Below are positions 10,969 through 23,682 of a stretch of 64,000 bases of DNA, piece after piece; within the stretch, counting starts at the first letter, position 1; the number at the start of each line of letters is the position of its first letter. The notes below the pieces were generated by a model. That model made no database searches. It was not told the DNA's origin and saw nothing but the letters and a program-made list of their open reading frames with translations. The DNA lies in the NCBI GenBank assembly GCA_021018815.1, contig JAITYX010000026.1, positions 7,316,001 through 7,380,000 of the forward strand, in the 5' to 3' direction. Made by a program: the position numbers and the translations under genes. The DNA is from Talinum fruticosum (lineage: Eukaryota; Streptophyta; Magnoliopsida; Caryophyllales; Talinaceae).

Positions 10969-13256
10969 ACTTGAGAAGGGTCATTACACCCTTGATATGC
11001 ACTACCATTCCGTTCTTCTATCCTGTTAGAATTGCCTTCTTACGCACTCGCCATTGTATTTGTTACTAAGAATTTGGAGTAATTTCTTTTGTTGCTAAAT
11101 TTTTTGTTTAAATATGCAAAATATTAGGCTGACACTATTGAAAAATTTTGGACCACTAATAGTGTTGTATGATTAGTTGAGGTAAACTTAGGTTTTGTCT
11201 AATAAAGTCACTAATAGTGTTGTTGTTGTGGAGGAGGAGTTGCTCGGATCCAAATGCGGAATTACGTGAAATTACGTGAATTTATCTTTGATTGGGTACA
11301 TTGACAAGCCCTTTATCACAAAATAATTAGGAATAGATTAGCGACTTTGAAGCGTATGAAGCCCTTACGTACGGACCATGTATTAGAATAGAATTGATTA
11401 ATTTAACAAAATTAATGTTCGACTTGATTGAATTTTGGTTTGATCCACATGATATATTGATGACACAATAACTTTTATGTCACTCGGTGTTTTGTTGAAA
11501 CACTTTATCATGTATAAATGTCTCGACAACATGAATCTACTTTTCATATTTGAAACAGACCTTTGTCGTATAGGAACTTGTTCTCATTCGGGGTTGGCAA
11601 ATCCCATCGACCAAAATCGTCGAAGACAATTATAGTCTCATTTCAATTTGTTATATTGAGGTTGGGGATTGTTGTAACTACTCCGGCAATCATACGAGAA
11701 AAGCTCGGGATATATTTCAAAATGGTCATTCTAAAGATATTAATATGTGGCGAGTAAGCAAACCAAGTTTATTTTGAAAAGAACCCATAGACGTATTGGA
11801 GAAACCCGATGCGTCGGGGCTCAAATCAGTAAGGTCCTCCATTCATTGCCTTAGTTGGGGCCTTATAAGCCATGCCCTATAGCCCTAGAAATTTAGAGAT
11901 AAGTGTTTCTAGGGGCAAGAGTTGTTAACTTGGTTGTCGTTTTACGAACTACATGTCATATAGAGTTTGATATACATTGTCTACGGACAATTGGCGAGGA
12001 CTTTTCTTGTCAATACTAGAAGCGAAGCAAAATACAAAATGTTTACCTAATTAATCATTTTCATACGATGAATTCAAAAACATGCCCTGTCACATTGGTT
12101 TCAAACAACAATAACAGGGACATGAGATACAATTCTCACTAATGACGAGTCTTGCATCGTTAACACTAACCAAATTAATTTTCTCATTGGTTTCATCAAT
12201 AGCGCTCCTAATTGAAAGTATCTCATTTGCAAATTTAATAATTAGATTCTCAATCTTGTTAATGTGATGCTCAAGTGAATTTAATGCCTTAACATTCCCT
12301 TTACAATCAGACTGTCCATTTTGCTCCTAGAAGAATTTACCAAACACTTTTGTTTTCTGCAGATTATCCATCACCTTCAAAATTAAACGAAGTTGTCATT
12401 AATTTACTTTATTCACACAAAAACAACTATATATTTGCATACTTAAATTAACATATATAATGGAGTTCTTTATTTTATATATCATTAAACCATGGGCTCA
12501 TTATCAGTAGAGAACATATCTTTCTATAAAATCGACTTGTCATTAGTGAAGAGGTCATGGAGTTGTTGGCTCATATTTTGGCAACTAACTATCGAGTAAG
12601 CAATTTACCTAGCTCAAGCACATATTAAAACAGCAAAAGAGTGTCAAGAGCCTTTGGCTCAACTAGGGTTGCCTATGTACGGATCAGCCCCGGGGATGTT
12701 CAACACCTGCTGAAGGTTCACACACTCGTAGCAAATGCTCGTAAATAGCTGAAAACCGGTCGGTCATGACCGTACTTCACTCAGTCAAACAAGGACAAGT
12801 TCAGGACAATGATGACAGTTTTTTTAAAAGACTCTACCTTCAACCACCATAAGCAAACATTCATCCCCCTTAGTTTCAGGTTGTTCATAATTAGTTGAGT
12901 GGCAAGGACGAGCAAGAGAAGATGAAAGCAGACTTAAGTTCGGTAAATGGAGACCATGTTTAGTTCGGTTAAGCATGGAGAAGCTACGACTCAGCCAATA
13001 AGGTTTTAGATTTCAAACCCCGCAAACAAGCTTAGAGATGAACAAGACAAGCTGCAATGCGAGAGAAAGATATCAATGAATACAGATTAAGAGTGTCATG
13101 AATTTTATCATATCAAGCATGATGGAAATGGAGCCCTATCGTACAGAATTAGCCATCAAAGCTTCATCACAATATTAAGTACTTTGGGTTCTTAGCTGCC
13201 CCAAATTTTTCTAATTTGCGAACATTTTATTCAAATTTAGTTTGTAATGATTTGGG
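10969..13256. other. Mostly gene-free stretch after the satellite
   Basis: The array ends at about 10968 within CTTGTTTGAC and unique AT-rich sequence follows. Apart from the possible ORF relic at 12090-12371, nothing protein-like, no RNA gene and no clear element boundary was recognised. Confidence 0.4.
12090..12371 (-). pseudogene. Possible small coding relic, unknown family
   Basis: On the minus strand, 94 codons from an ATG at 12369-12371 to a stop at 12090-12092 are open except for one TAG after MDNLQKTKVFGKFF. The rest reads as plausible protein, for example KALNSLEHHINKIENLIIKF, ANEILSIRSAIDETNEKINL and VSVNDARLVIS, a Leu/Ile heptad-like pattern that suggests a coiled coil. I do not recognise the family. 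The support is the long reading frame and amino-acid texture, which is weak; chance is possible. Confidence 0.25.
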
Positions 13257-14600
13257 CATTCTTAGCTGTATTTTGAACACTTTTTGAAGGATAAAATCCA
13301 TATTCAATTGTTGGCACCATGATTGGAAATATTCGAGACTAATTCGATGAAGTATAAGTTCAGCTGCAAGCTAAAGATGTGCATAAAACTTAGTGCCATT
13401 ATAGTTTAGGGCAGCCAGGGCTTTGGACGAGTCAAAAATACAGTAAAGGAATATGATCAATGATAAGGACAACTACCCCTGCATGGGAACCAATTAATTT
13501 TCAACGGAATTTTTATTTTTGGAAAAATTTTTGCATTTATTTGTCTCGTAATAATTTAGGTAGTTTTTATTTATGTTTTAGACATTTTGTGAAGGATACT
13601 TTCCATCCCTAGTTGCTCCTAGTAGAGTTTCCCATCCTTCAGTTCGGTGCAAACAAGAGCAAACCCAATTGCAAGCAAGAAATGTGCATAAAAGATGATG
13701 GAAGTGCAGAATGAGGAAGTTTTGGATTTGAGCAAATTAGGAGTGCAGAAAATGATGTCATTCTATGAAGGAAATGACTGTCCAAGGTTGATTTCCAAAA
13801 TCACCACCTTCAATTCTTCATCAAATTTTTTTATTTGTTGGGTATTTTTGCCATTTTTGGGATATAATGGTTATTCAGTTGTAATCTTATTTTAGGCATG
13901 ATGTTAGTTCTTAGTTACTATATATTAGGACTCTTAAAACATTCTTAGCTTTATTTTGAACACTTTATGATAGAGAAAATCCATATTCAATTTCTGGCAT
14001 CATGATGGGAAACATTTTAACTAATTCAGTGAAACATAGGTTCAGCTGCAAGCTATATATGTGCATAAAAATTAGTGGCAGTGTAGTTTGGGGCAACCAA
14101 GGTTTTGGACAAGTAAAAAATAAAGTTAAGGAACATAATCAATGATGAGAAAAACTGCCCTTGCATGAGAACCAAATTCAACACCCTCAATTCTTAGTTT
14201 TCAGCAAGATTTTTTATTTTTGGAAAAGTTTTTGCATATAAGGTACTTGTGAAAGATACTTTCTATCCTTAGTTGCTGCTAGTATGGTTTACCATCCTTC
14301 GATTCAGTCCGAGCAAGAGCAAATCCACTTGCAAGCAAGTAATATGCATAGAAGATGATAGAAGTGCAGAATGAGAAAATTTTAGCTTTGAGCAAGTTAG
14401 ACATGCAGGAAATGATGTCATTCTATGAAAGAAATGACTGTCCAAGGTTGATTTCCAAAATCACCACCTTCAATTCTTCATCTACATCAAATTTTTTTAT
14501 TTGTTGGGTATTTTTGCCATTTTGGGATACAATGGTTGTTCAACTGTAATCTTATTTTATGCTTGATGTTAGTACTTAGTTATATATCTTAGGACTCCTA
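13257..14600. repeat. Direct duplication of about 660 bp
   Basis: Copy 1 (about 13257-13915) and copy 2 (about 13940-14600) share, in order: TTCTTAGCT, TTTTGAACACTTT, AAAATCCATATTCAATT, TTCAGCTGCAAGCTA, GTGCATAAAA, GGGCA, AAGGAA, GATACTTTC, GCAAGCAAG, GAAGTGCAGAATGAG and GACTGTCCAAGGTTGATTTC. Each copy holds a related short ORF, 13695-13895 and 14355-14549, with shared residues SFYE, NDCPRLISKITTFNSSS and NFFICWVFLPF. No family is recognised for it. Confidence 0.85.
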
Positions 14601-16054
14601 AAACATTCCTAACAAAAACTCGAGAAGCAAAATCAATTGGCAAGTTGCCAGGTAGAAGGTGATTCAGCAAGCGTAAATCATATGGAGTGGGAACACAAGC
14701 CAAAGCGGAAGATTGGGAAATAAATTTGACACAACGGAAGCAACAAAATCACCTCTAACACGTGCATAAATGTGTCCTTCAACCACTTCCAATACATTCA
14801 CAATCATCTCATTAATAGCCATATTATTAAAGGACATGCTAACTTCTACACTCGAACCGCAAATTTTATGACACATAACAAGAGCACATTGTTAGGCATA
14901 AATCATCCATTGTTAGACATTAATATTCAGGTAAATAAAGTATTCATTAATATTCGAGTGAATCAAGTATTGGGCGATTGTAGACAATGCATAGCAAGAG
15001 AATTACCCGAATGTGAAAAATTAGGGTCAATCCAATCGAGCATTTGAAAGATAACGCACACGGAATATCGACCACTAGATTGGAAAGCAAAAGGTTGAAG
15101 AAATCATAGATTACTTGATAAGTTTGAGTGTTGTATCAAAACAATTTTTTAAATTATAAAATCAAAGGAAGAGGGAAAAACAAAGTTTTATTATGATTAA
15201 AATTCTTTATTTTTTCAATTTAACTTTATTTTTACAAAATAAAAATTACATTTAAATAAAATATTTAAATTAAATTTAACACAAATTTATAATTAACCTT
15301 GTTGGAATATCAGGTGTACTAGTTGGTTTAGTGTTGGACTGACTTGGCATTTGGAAATTGTGTATTATCGGCTTAAAAGGATGTTTCGAGTTGTTCATGT
15401 CCTTTTTGATGATGAAATATCCAAAATCGATTTCAGTTGAAATAAAGAGGGGATCTTCATGGTTAACATTTTTGGCGTCACTTTGGTAGTAAAAATAGTT
15501 TTTGTAATTATGGTTCCAACAAAATCGTTCGCCCAAAAGTTAAGGTACATCTGATTTTTTCTAATTAAATGTATATAATTTTCTTCTAAATTAATTAATG
15601 ACGACAAGACAAAAAAATATAAGAAAAACGTTTCAATAAATAAAATAAATGTTAAGTTGTAAAGAATAGCCAGGTAACGAGTGACATCCATCATTATATT
15701 GATTGAGTTTAAAAAACTTCCCTAATGATATTGTCATTTTTACATTCCTTTTGACAAAGTTAAAGTTATACACGTTGTTGTACAAAGTAAACCTAAAATA
15801 TCATATAATTATTTACTAAATATGCCTAATTCTTGTTATTTATTAAATTGTGCCTATCGAGACGGGACCTAGCAAAACAACATCTTTTGGATTTTGGTGC
15901 CTCCACATGAATACTTTTTACCATCAACCATGCATTCGCCTTCCTATAATGCTACACCGATACATTTCATTTTGCTTGCATCAAATCTCAAGCATTCACA
16001 TCCTCTAAGGATGACATTAAATTTCTAACAAATAGAAGTGCATTAGATTATATG
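14601..16054. other. Gene-free AT-rich stretch
   Basis: No convincing gene, RNA or mobile-element end was seen. Several minus-strand ORFs near 15276-15694 lack recognisable motifs. Confidence 0.4.
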
Positions 16055-16272
16055 ATACTAGTAATAAACTGCCAAACATCACTCGACAAACCTAAAATAT
16101 CAACTTTAAACTGAAAAATTCTATTTTTTTTGGGGGGATACTAGTAATAAACTGCCAAACATCACTCGACAAACCTAGAATATCAACTTTAAACTGAAAA
16201 ATTCTAGTTTTTTTTGGGGGGGCAACTCTACAAACCAAAAAAGTAATAAACTGCCAAACATCACTCGACAAA
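16055..16272. repeat. 83-bp tandem repeat, two copies plus a partial third
   Basis: The unit begins ATACTAGTAATAAACTGCCA and ends in a T-run followed by a G-run. It occupies 16055-16137 and 16138-16220, and a third partial copy (GTAATAAACTGCCAAACATC) follows at about 16243-16272. The minus-strand ORFs across it are repeat artefacts. Confidence 0.85.
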
Positions 16273-19200
16273 TTGAAATAGAATTGGAGGAAAAAAAGAA
16301 AGGACAAACTTTGCATACAAAAGCCAGGACATACGAGAGGGTAATCTCTCCCATTACCCAAAACAAATAACATTATACAAATAAATTAAAAACCTTATAC
16401 AATTTTCACATTAGATGAAACAGTTCGTGTTCAAATCTTGCCAAGAATGAGTCTTCAAGTCTATAGAGTACAATCTTTCATAGTTCCCTTTTTGCAAACA
16501 AGTGGAAAAAAAAATGATACAACACAAGCTAATGGGAGGCAAAGAGATTCATTCTTAGGTGGGGAGGGGAGGAGGACGGGTTCGTCGTTCATAGTTGCAT
16601 GAAAAATAATTCAACCAAGGTGAAACTAAATATCTTATATTAATAAAATATAGACAACATCATCATCAACCCTGTATGGATCCGATATTAGGGATATTAG
16701 ATCAAAAGGTATATAGAACTATAAGTAGGTATTAGGTCAAAAGCGAGATAGATCTTTGGTAAGGCCGCCGAGTGATCAAACAAATTACAATATGGAGGGG
16801 GAAAACAGACACCATATATTAGAAGGGGAAGGGTTTTGAACCAGAATTATGAAATCTCTTAGCTTGTCACTTATAAAAAGTCAATCATACGAGTAGCAAG
16901 ACTGCATAAAACATAAAAAGGGAACAAATCGAATCCCACACATGCATTTCCCGAAACCAAAGTATTCCCGGGATAAGAAATTGAGCATCCAAAATGAAAG
17001 TTTAAATAAAAATTATAATCAAACCTAATATCGGATATTGAAAATCCAAATGAAAGTCAAAAGAGGGAGTTTGACAATGAAAGCGTATTTCCGACAAAGT
17101 TTGTCAATAGTATACCTCTCCCCTCTTATATTTTAGATAATATTAATCCTACATATCTACACGATCCAACTTTTGACCTTTCCAATCCCGTATTTCTTTC
17201 AAGCGGCCCTTTTCTCAGTTTGTAATCATGCTTACATTGCATTTTGATAATGCAAACAAATAAATCATATCTATGACAAGTTGTGAGAAGCAGAAAGCAC
17301 ATGTAGGACCAATTTCAGAAGGTCACTCCCAAAGTGTTACACAATAGTGAGCAGGGGAAGAAAACACCACTTAAAAAATTTACTTCCTCGATTTGGATAA
17401 TATGATAAATTACTCAACACGGTCACCTAAAAAATTTCAGACGGAGCCTCTGACCAAATGACAGATTTTTCATACCCTACAACCCAAATTTACTTTATAC
17501 TTATTCTATTTATTATTCACTGTAAAATTTTAACCAATATTTGAACTGACTTCACATGAAGTATTTTTCTAGTTATAACCAATTGAATACATAAAATAAC
17601 TTCAATCTTAATGGACAATAATTTCGGCATATTGAACATGGAACAGTTGAAGAGCACATACTTTTGAGCCCTGCACTACACCTGCCTTGACAAACCAAGG
17701 CAAACAGATCCTATTTTAAGTACAAAACTGACTATTCAATCAAACAAGAATTAATTACAAAAGTTGACCAAATTAGACCTCACAGGCATGTTAAAATGAC
17801 TAAATTAAGGCACTATTCGATTCAAGGTGACTAAATTGACAACAAGGTTGACTATTACAAACCAGTCGTACAAGGTTCTGAGGTTACACAAAGCATACTG
17901 ATAAAACTTCTTAAGTGGGGGTATTCAAACCATAGTAGACATAGCACATCATGTACGAGAACCAACATTTCAAGCCAAAGTTCATTATCCAAAAGACTAC
18001 TCAATGAACACAAGATTAGGACAGTTAATCATATATATTATGCTTAACAATTATGTTTTCCGCAGTGTCCCTAAAATGATACACTAACGGGACAACAATC
18101 CAAACAAAAAATATGCACACTTCAGGCCTAAGCCAATTTATTAGGAAATTGATAAGGCAAAACCAAAAATTCAGGATCGCTCCAATTAATCATTTTTGAA
18201 CCCCACCTAATATACTAATTATTTGTTTTTAACATTATATATCATAAATCATAAACAATTCAACAAAATTTTAATAGCAAATAAATGAATAAAGAGAAGA
18301 AATCTCACCTTGACTCTGGCATTATCGACAAGAATGTGTAAGGGTATGTTCTTTACCCCAATTTTATAGTATACGTTTGGGACTAAGAAGACATAAAGAA
18401 GACAATGGGTTTGCAATTAGAAATGAGGTAGCAGTGACAGTAAAATTGATAGCTACACTACTTAAATAAACTACTGGAATAAGAACACTATAAGCATTGC
18501 AGCAATCTAGCTTCGACCAAAGCAAGTTTCATGCAAGAATCTAAACAAATCAATTAAATCCACATTCAACAAACAACTTAGAGGCCCTTCCCTTCCACGT
18601 ATAGATAGTTTGGAAACAAAATCAGGAACGAAGTAACTCGAAATTAGGGGAATTCAACAACCACAAAATTTGGGGGAGGGTAAATTTAACAACTTCAAAT
18701 ATATCTATTCTTTTACAAGTAAGGAAATTCATGATGTAACAAGCAATGTTGATTAGTTTCAAGCTCATTTTGTCAATTCTAACTACATATTTTGGTTTTA
18801 CTTTCTCTCTCACCACAAATGCCCAAATGTGTCATCACTTAACCAATATAGCTGGGCATATAGGAGAACAAATTCATTCCTATTGTGGAATCAACTATGA
18901 GTTTCTATGACTAGAATAGCACAAAAAGTAAGAAGGCTTTTTCAATATCTTTTCTAAGAATGATTTCAACATCGGTGAAATTACTCCCGTAAAATTCCCT
19001 TTGTCATTTGTCAAAATTTTAAGTTTTAGAAGATTACTTGAACTCGACGAATTGAGCACATCTATTCAATTTCAGAGTAGTTTTCCATCTCCATCTCCAT
19101 CTGTCGCTTCAATGAATTCTAAGAGGAGATGAGAGAGCAAGAGCGATTATTACTCCAACCAAATTGGATCTTGATCTAGCACTTCAACGACCCCCACTCC

Positions 19201-19589
19201 ACAACCAAGCACATAGCTTACACTTCCCTTTAGCGAGAGGGAGGAGAGCCGAGGCACCCCATAAATCGGGGAGGATGAGAGAGAGAGAGAGAGAGAGAAG
19301 GGGAGGTCGTTATGGGCATGGATGAGGGAGAGCGAGAGGGAGGGTCATGCCCGAGAAGAGAGAGAGGGACGCGAGAGCAAGAAGAAGACATGAGAACGAT
19401 GCATCTAGCTTACAAAGATAGACAGAGAGTCAAATCGGTTTACGAGAGAGAGAAAATAACAATTAATTATGGTTAAAATAGATTAATAGTTCAAATATAT
19501 TTTTCTAATAAACGATCTACATTATTCAACTATCATAGTTGAAAAAATTTTCAATTATGGTAGAATTCAATTAACAAAATCATTGAATC
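16273..19589. other. Gene-free stretch with purine-rich end
   Basis: No gene was supported. From about 19120 to 19450 the sequence is strongly GA-rich, including a pure GA run at about 19275-19299. From about 19450 to 19570 it is AT-rich with ATCATAGTTGAA motifs that are inverted relative to those at 7320-7440. Confidence 0.4.
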
Positions 19590-19594
19590 CCTAC

Positions 19595-20191
19595 TGATTC
19601 GGGTATTTCCGGACAGTTCCGACTCACTCTCCATGTTACCAGCCAACCGAGCCTAATCGGTCGGATAAGGGAGGTATCGGCCCAAGCCAACCCTTAACGG
19701 GCCAGGTCAAAGCCCAAAACCCATTAGCGCTAGGGTTTCCCCTAAACCATGGTAAAGTACTTGTTTTACCCATTTAAAATCTCCTATAAATACACACCCT
19801 TTCCCAATCCCAAGGGACATGTTATGTTCACATTCTAAAAAGTCTCATCTCTCTCATAATCCTACCTCCAAGCTTCCTAAGCTTTCAACATTCATCAACG
19901 CTCATCCACATTCACCTCGAGAACTTCCATCTTTGGAAAACTTCTCGACTCCAAAGGAATCCCCCACGCACATAGAGGAAGATCTCCTCGATCCATTCAA
20001 CTTAGTTCACTACTAACTTGAGCGTCGGAGGGCGTTCCCGGGATCCATCACCCGGGGCTTCGCCTTTTGCGGGTTCAAGTGGTCGCAACGCGAATCGGAT
20101 CGATCGTGCCACGTCCTCGAACCGGAGCGGTAAATCATTTCTCTCTCCGAATCATCAATCCACATCATCAACTCGGTTTTCTCCGGAAACA
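19595..20191 (+). repeat. 5' LTR of the gypsy element
   Basis: The 597-bp LTR begins TG and ends CA. A TATA box (TATAAATA, 19785-19792) marks the likely Pol II promoter. The short ORFs in it are also present in the other LTR and are not genes. The CCTAC target duplication lies directly before it. Confidence 0.93.
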
Positions 20192-20194
20192 GTT

Positions 20195-20212
20195 TGGCGC
20201 CGTCTGTGGGGA
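20195..20212 (+). other. Primer-binding site
   Basis: TGGCGCCGTCTGTGGGGA lies three bases after the 5' LTR. TGGCGCCGT is complementary to the 3' end of plant tRNA-Asp, the primer used by several Athila/Tat elements. The inner part fits less well, so the tRNA assignment is an inference. Confidence 0.7.
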
Positions 20213-20224
20213 GGAAGGTAGCAT

Positions 20225-21947
20225 ATGGTCGCCAGTGGCACTCAATCTCGATCTAAGATGACGCGCGACACGACCAACCCACCGGTCCCTCACCCTTATC
20301 ATTCAATGCCTACGGGGGCCAATCCCGCGACGCTCCTCAAGCCGAGGATGCGGAATCATCTTAGCGGTCTCACGGCAACCGCCACACCAGGCCGGAGGGG
20401 TACGTCACCCTAGGGGATCTTCAAAACTTAATAGAGACCTTTAAAACGAGTGTCACACAGCAAGTGCAAGAACAGGTGCGAGCCACCATGGAACAGCGCA
20501 TGCCAATCATGCCCTTCCACTACGCCCGACTCACGTGTACGGCACAACCCCTTGAGGAGGTCGGCCTGTTGGCTACTTTTTGGGCGGGATGCCCCCTACG
20601 CAGCCCCGGAACAACCAAGTGAGGCACCAACTGCGCTTACTCCTGAGTAGCCAAGTGCTCTCTTGACGAAGCGATGCCCGAGGGATTATCGAGGCAAAGA
20701 AAGCTCTCCATAGAGCCAAAGAGAATATTGCCACTTTTCACACGGCCTCGACCCCTTATGCTACCCACAGCGGGCGTTACGCCCGATTCGAGGATCATGG
20801 CGACGCCCTTACCCCAAACACGGAAAGAGGGCCCCTGGGAGCAAAAGGTCCGCCAATCTCGCACGATCGGCTACACGTAGCCCAATTCTCGGTGAGCTCG
20901 CAATGCCCCAAGGCACGACCAAGAGCGGTTTGCCGCCCGAGAGCGGGAGCAATCAAATCGAAGAGTCTCGAAAAGTCGAGAGAGGACTAGGCGTACTCCT
21001 CCTCGATCCGAGAGGAGGAAGAGTCCTTCCCCGGTGGAAGTTCCATGCCACCAACCCCGCGCCGTCCCCATCACGGCTCCGATTCAAGGCCAACCCAGAA
21101 TACTTTCAAATTTTCGAAGAATATTATGAATGCTCCCCGAATGAAAAAGATAAAGGTTCCAAATATTGATCCATACAATGGCACAACCGATCCTCGAAGA
21201 TCACATGGCGTACTATAAGTCCCACATGTACGTTCGGGACGGGGACGATGCAACCTACTGCCGATTCTTCCCTGCTACATTAAAGGGAGTCGCGCAGAAA
21301 TGGTTCAACAATCTTCCCCAAGGGATCATCTCTTCCTTTGAAGAGCTATGCGAGAAGTTCGTCGTACAATTCATCGCGAGTTGCAAGCGTAAGAAGACTA
21401 GCATCCACCTCTCCAAGATTAAGCAAGGGAGAAACGAGACCCTTAAAGACTATGTCCGAAGGTTTCATGCGAGAGGTCGTCCTTATCTTTGACCCGCAAG
21501 ACGGAATTGCCTACACTGCCTTCCTTAACGGACTCGAAGCGGAAGATTCAAATTTTCCCTCGCTGAACAAAAAGTGTCCACTTTAGCGAAGCACTCCGAA
21601 AGGCGGCTGACTTTATTCAAGCCACGAGAGATCCGTGCGAGAGGAAGGAGATGAGGTCAAGAAGAAATGAGGAGATGGAAAATTTAATCCTCAAAATGAA
21701 GTGGACCACCGCTTCAACACCGACCCCGAGTATTCGATGGAGATCAAAGGGCAACCCATGCTCAAGAAACCACATCCCATGTCCACTCCTGCGAAAGCGT
21801 GAGCTTCCAACAAATATTGCAAATTTTATGAACAAACCGAACACAACACTACAGAGTGTCGTGCGTTAAAGAAGGCGCCTGGGGAGTTGGCGGATAACGG
21901 GCAAATTGATCGCTTCCTCAAAAAAGATACTCATGGAGCATAAGGAG
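20225..21947 (+). pseudogene. gag: gag of the gypsy element, frameshifted
   Basis: The likely start is at 20225 (MVASGTQSRSKMTRDTTNPP), 13 bases after the primer site. Later segments in shifting frames include MKKIKVPNIDPYNGTTDP, HMAYYKSHMYVRDGDDATYC, RFFPATLKGVAQKWFNNLPQ, SSFEELCEKFVVQF and KQGRNETLKDYVRRFHA. These match the Retrotrans_gag capsid domain, with the conserved Trp-Phe-Asn and Phe-Phe-Val-Gln-Phe type positions. Near 21806-21862 a knuckle-like KYCKFYEQTEHNTTEC gives a C-x8-H-x4-C pattern as in Tat Gag proteins, and the frame stops at 21939-21941. Several frame changes (for example around 21175 and 21475) mean no intact Gag can be made. Gag normally forms the virus-like particle that packages element RNA. 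Confidence 0.8.
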
Positions 21948-22656
21948 GTTTTTCAAGGCAAGGATATGAGCACTATGATGATGACGATGCTACTAAGATT
22001 GTAGCCACCATTGTTGAGGGATTTGCGGGGGCACGACCTTCTCCTCCGGAAGGCTCATCTCAGGAGTGCTCAACAAGTCCCGATCACCGGCCAACCTCCA
22101 CTTCGAAGGTGCCTACGGTGACCTTCGGAGAACAAGATTTGAAAAGCATGGCCGCTCCACATGAGGATCCTTTGGTCATCACACTCGAAGATTTCGGACG
22201 CCATAGTCCGCGGGGTCCTTATCGATACAGGGAGCTCGGTAGACGTCATCACCATGGAATGCCTAAGTCAGCTGAAGTATACCCTTCATAATCTCATTTC
22301 CCTCGTCAATCCCGTCGTCGAATTCGGAGGGCGGACGATAAACCCCATAGGCATGATCCGCTTACCAGTCAAGGTTGGAAAAAGGTCGAGGTCGAAACAT
22401 CAAAGTGAAATTCCTAGTGATCGACATCCCTCTCGCCTATAATGTCATCATTAGACGTCCCACCCTCAACCGGATCAAAGCGGCCGTCACTCCATACCTA
22501 CTCCTCATGAAGTATGAACTTGATGATAGATCCGTAGGTGAGACTTATGGAGACCAAAAGACCGTACGTGAATGCTATATAGTAAGCCTTCGACCTTTGA
22601 TGGAGAAGCGAGAAGAGGAGGGAAGACTCATGATGATCCCAAGGGTAAGAAGCTAA
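21948..22656 (+). pseudogene. Retroviral-type aspartic protease region of the gypsy element
   Basis: A linker with KVPTVTFGEQDLKSMAAPHE and DPLVITLE leads, after a one-base shift near 22187, into SDAIVRGVLIDTGSSVDVIT (DTG catalytic triad, Asp codon 22224-22226) and MECLSQLKY. GGRTINPIGMIRLPVKVG and, in a further frame, FLVIDIPLAYNVIIRRPTLN, RIKAAVTPYLLLMKYE and VRECYIVSL follow. This order is the usual protease region before reverse transcriptase in Tat-type gypsy elements. The catalytic Asp is kept, but at least two frameshifts break the frame. No reverse-transcriptase start is found afterwards. Confidence 0.78.
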
Positions 22657-23245
22657 AGGCGAAGCCCCTACCAAAGTCTCCGAGACTATGATGGTGTGTT
22701 TTACCACCACGGAAGATCATGTCAAGGTTCGGCTTGCGCCTCCCGAAGACATCGAACTCATGAGATAATGGTGCTTATGTAAATAGTTCGAAATCATTGT
22801 CCGGAGTGGGGACCTTTTTAAAGACCCACCCGACCTAAGTCCCAAAGATTTTGTAAAGGAATCACCCACTATTGACGCGACTTTTCCGAAAGCGCTCAAT
22901 GGGGGCACACATTCCTCTCTTTTGTATGGACTTCGATCTTTTATTAATACAACGAGCAAGCTTTCAGAATCTTTACGTCTCACACTTTACTTTAAGATGG
23001 TCTTGGGGGCATGAATAGGGGCTAATACGAACCCCTAGAGCGCCCAAGCCCTCGGTTCCTTTCGTTGTATTTTCTTAACTTTGTCAAAGTTAGAAGAAAA
23101 AGTAGGGGCTAATATGACCCCCTAAGGTAGCTACATGCTAGTTTCTTTCGTCGTATGTTTTTCATTGTGCCGATTTTGGGGACAATACCAGGGGCTAATA
23201 CAACCCCCTAGGACAGCTAAGTTGTAAAACTCAAAGAAGACCCAA
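22657..23245 (+). other. Pol-less internal region with GGGGCTAAT repeats
   Basis: Where reverse transcriptase should follow there is only short, stop-filled sequence. Around 23017, 23104 and 23191 an AGGGGCTAATA box is followed by a CCCCCTA-like complement, giving three small hairpins about 86 bp apart. Confidence 0.5.
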
Positions 23246-23682
23246 CTATGATGAAAGGTGATCATGTACCCCAAGCGGCAAGAAAACAAAAATCGGCAAC
23301 AATAAAAAGAAGCAACGAGGCAAGTAAGCTTTGAGCAAGCATCCAACAAGCATCAAGCAAGGATCGATCGAAGATAAAAGTTCAAGCAAAACGAATCTAA
23401 AGTAGCAGAATATCAAGTCATATGGCACGCAGAACATATAAAATAACTCGTATCCCACGAAGAGTCGAGGAAAAGGGGGCCAATCCTTGGAGCAATCTTC
23501 GGCATCCTCGTCAACGTTATCGGCCTTGGGGATCTCCTCCCTCCTCTCGGTGCTACCTTCTCGGGGATGGATACGGCCAAAGAGCTTGACTCTAAAGTGA
23601 AATCTTCGAGAGGGAGATCCAAGTATAAGACAAGTAAATGCCAAGCATGAAGAGATCGACTATGGTCTTCGGATGCGTACAT
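23246..23682 (-). pseudogene. Antisense ORF fragment inside the gypsy element
   Basis: On the minus strand, 23246-23644 is open for 132 codons and overlaps an 89-codon frame at 23413-23682. Protein-like segments include RRFHFRVKLFGRIHPREG, DNVDEDAEDCSKDWPPFPR and LFVGYELFYMFCVPYDLI. It lies in the same orientation as the longer antisense ORF near the 3' LTR and may be a distal piece of the same gene, separated by repeat-rich DNA. No family was recognised. Tat elements are known to carry antisense ORFs of this general position. Confidence 0.35.

Noticed and set aside
12640..12760. tRNA- or snoRNA-like feel around GGTTCACACACTCG
   Set aside because: No cloverleaf arms or internal promoter boxes could be laid out; I found no convincing tRNA or rRNA gene in the window.
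16092..16373. Minus-strand ORF of 93 codons
   Set aside because: It is made by the 83-bp tandem repeat, as shown by the internally repeated SSDVWQFIT.
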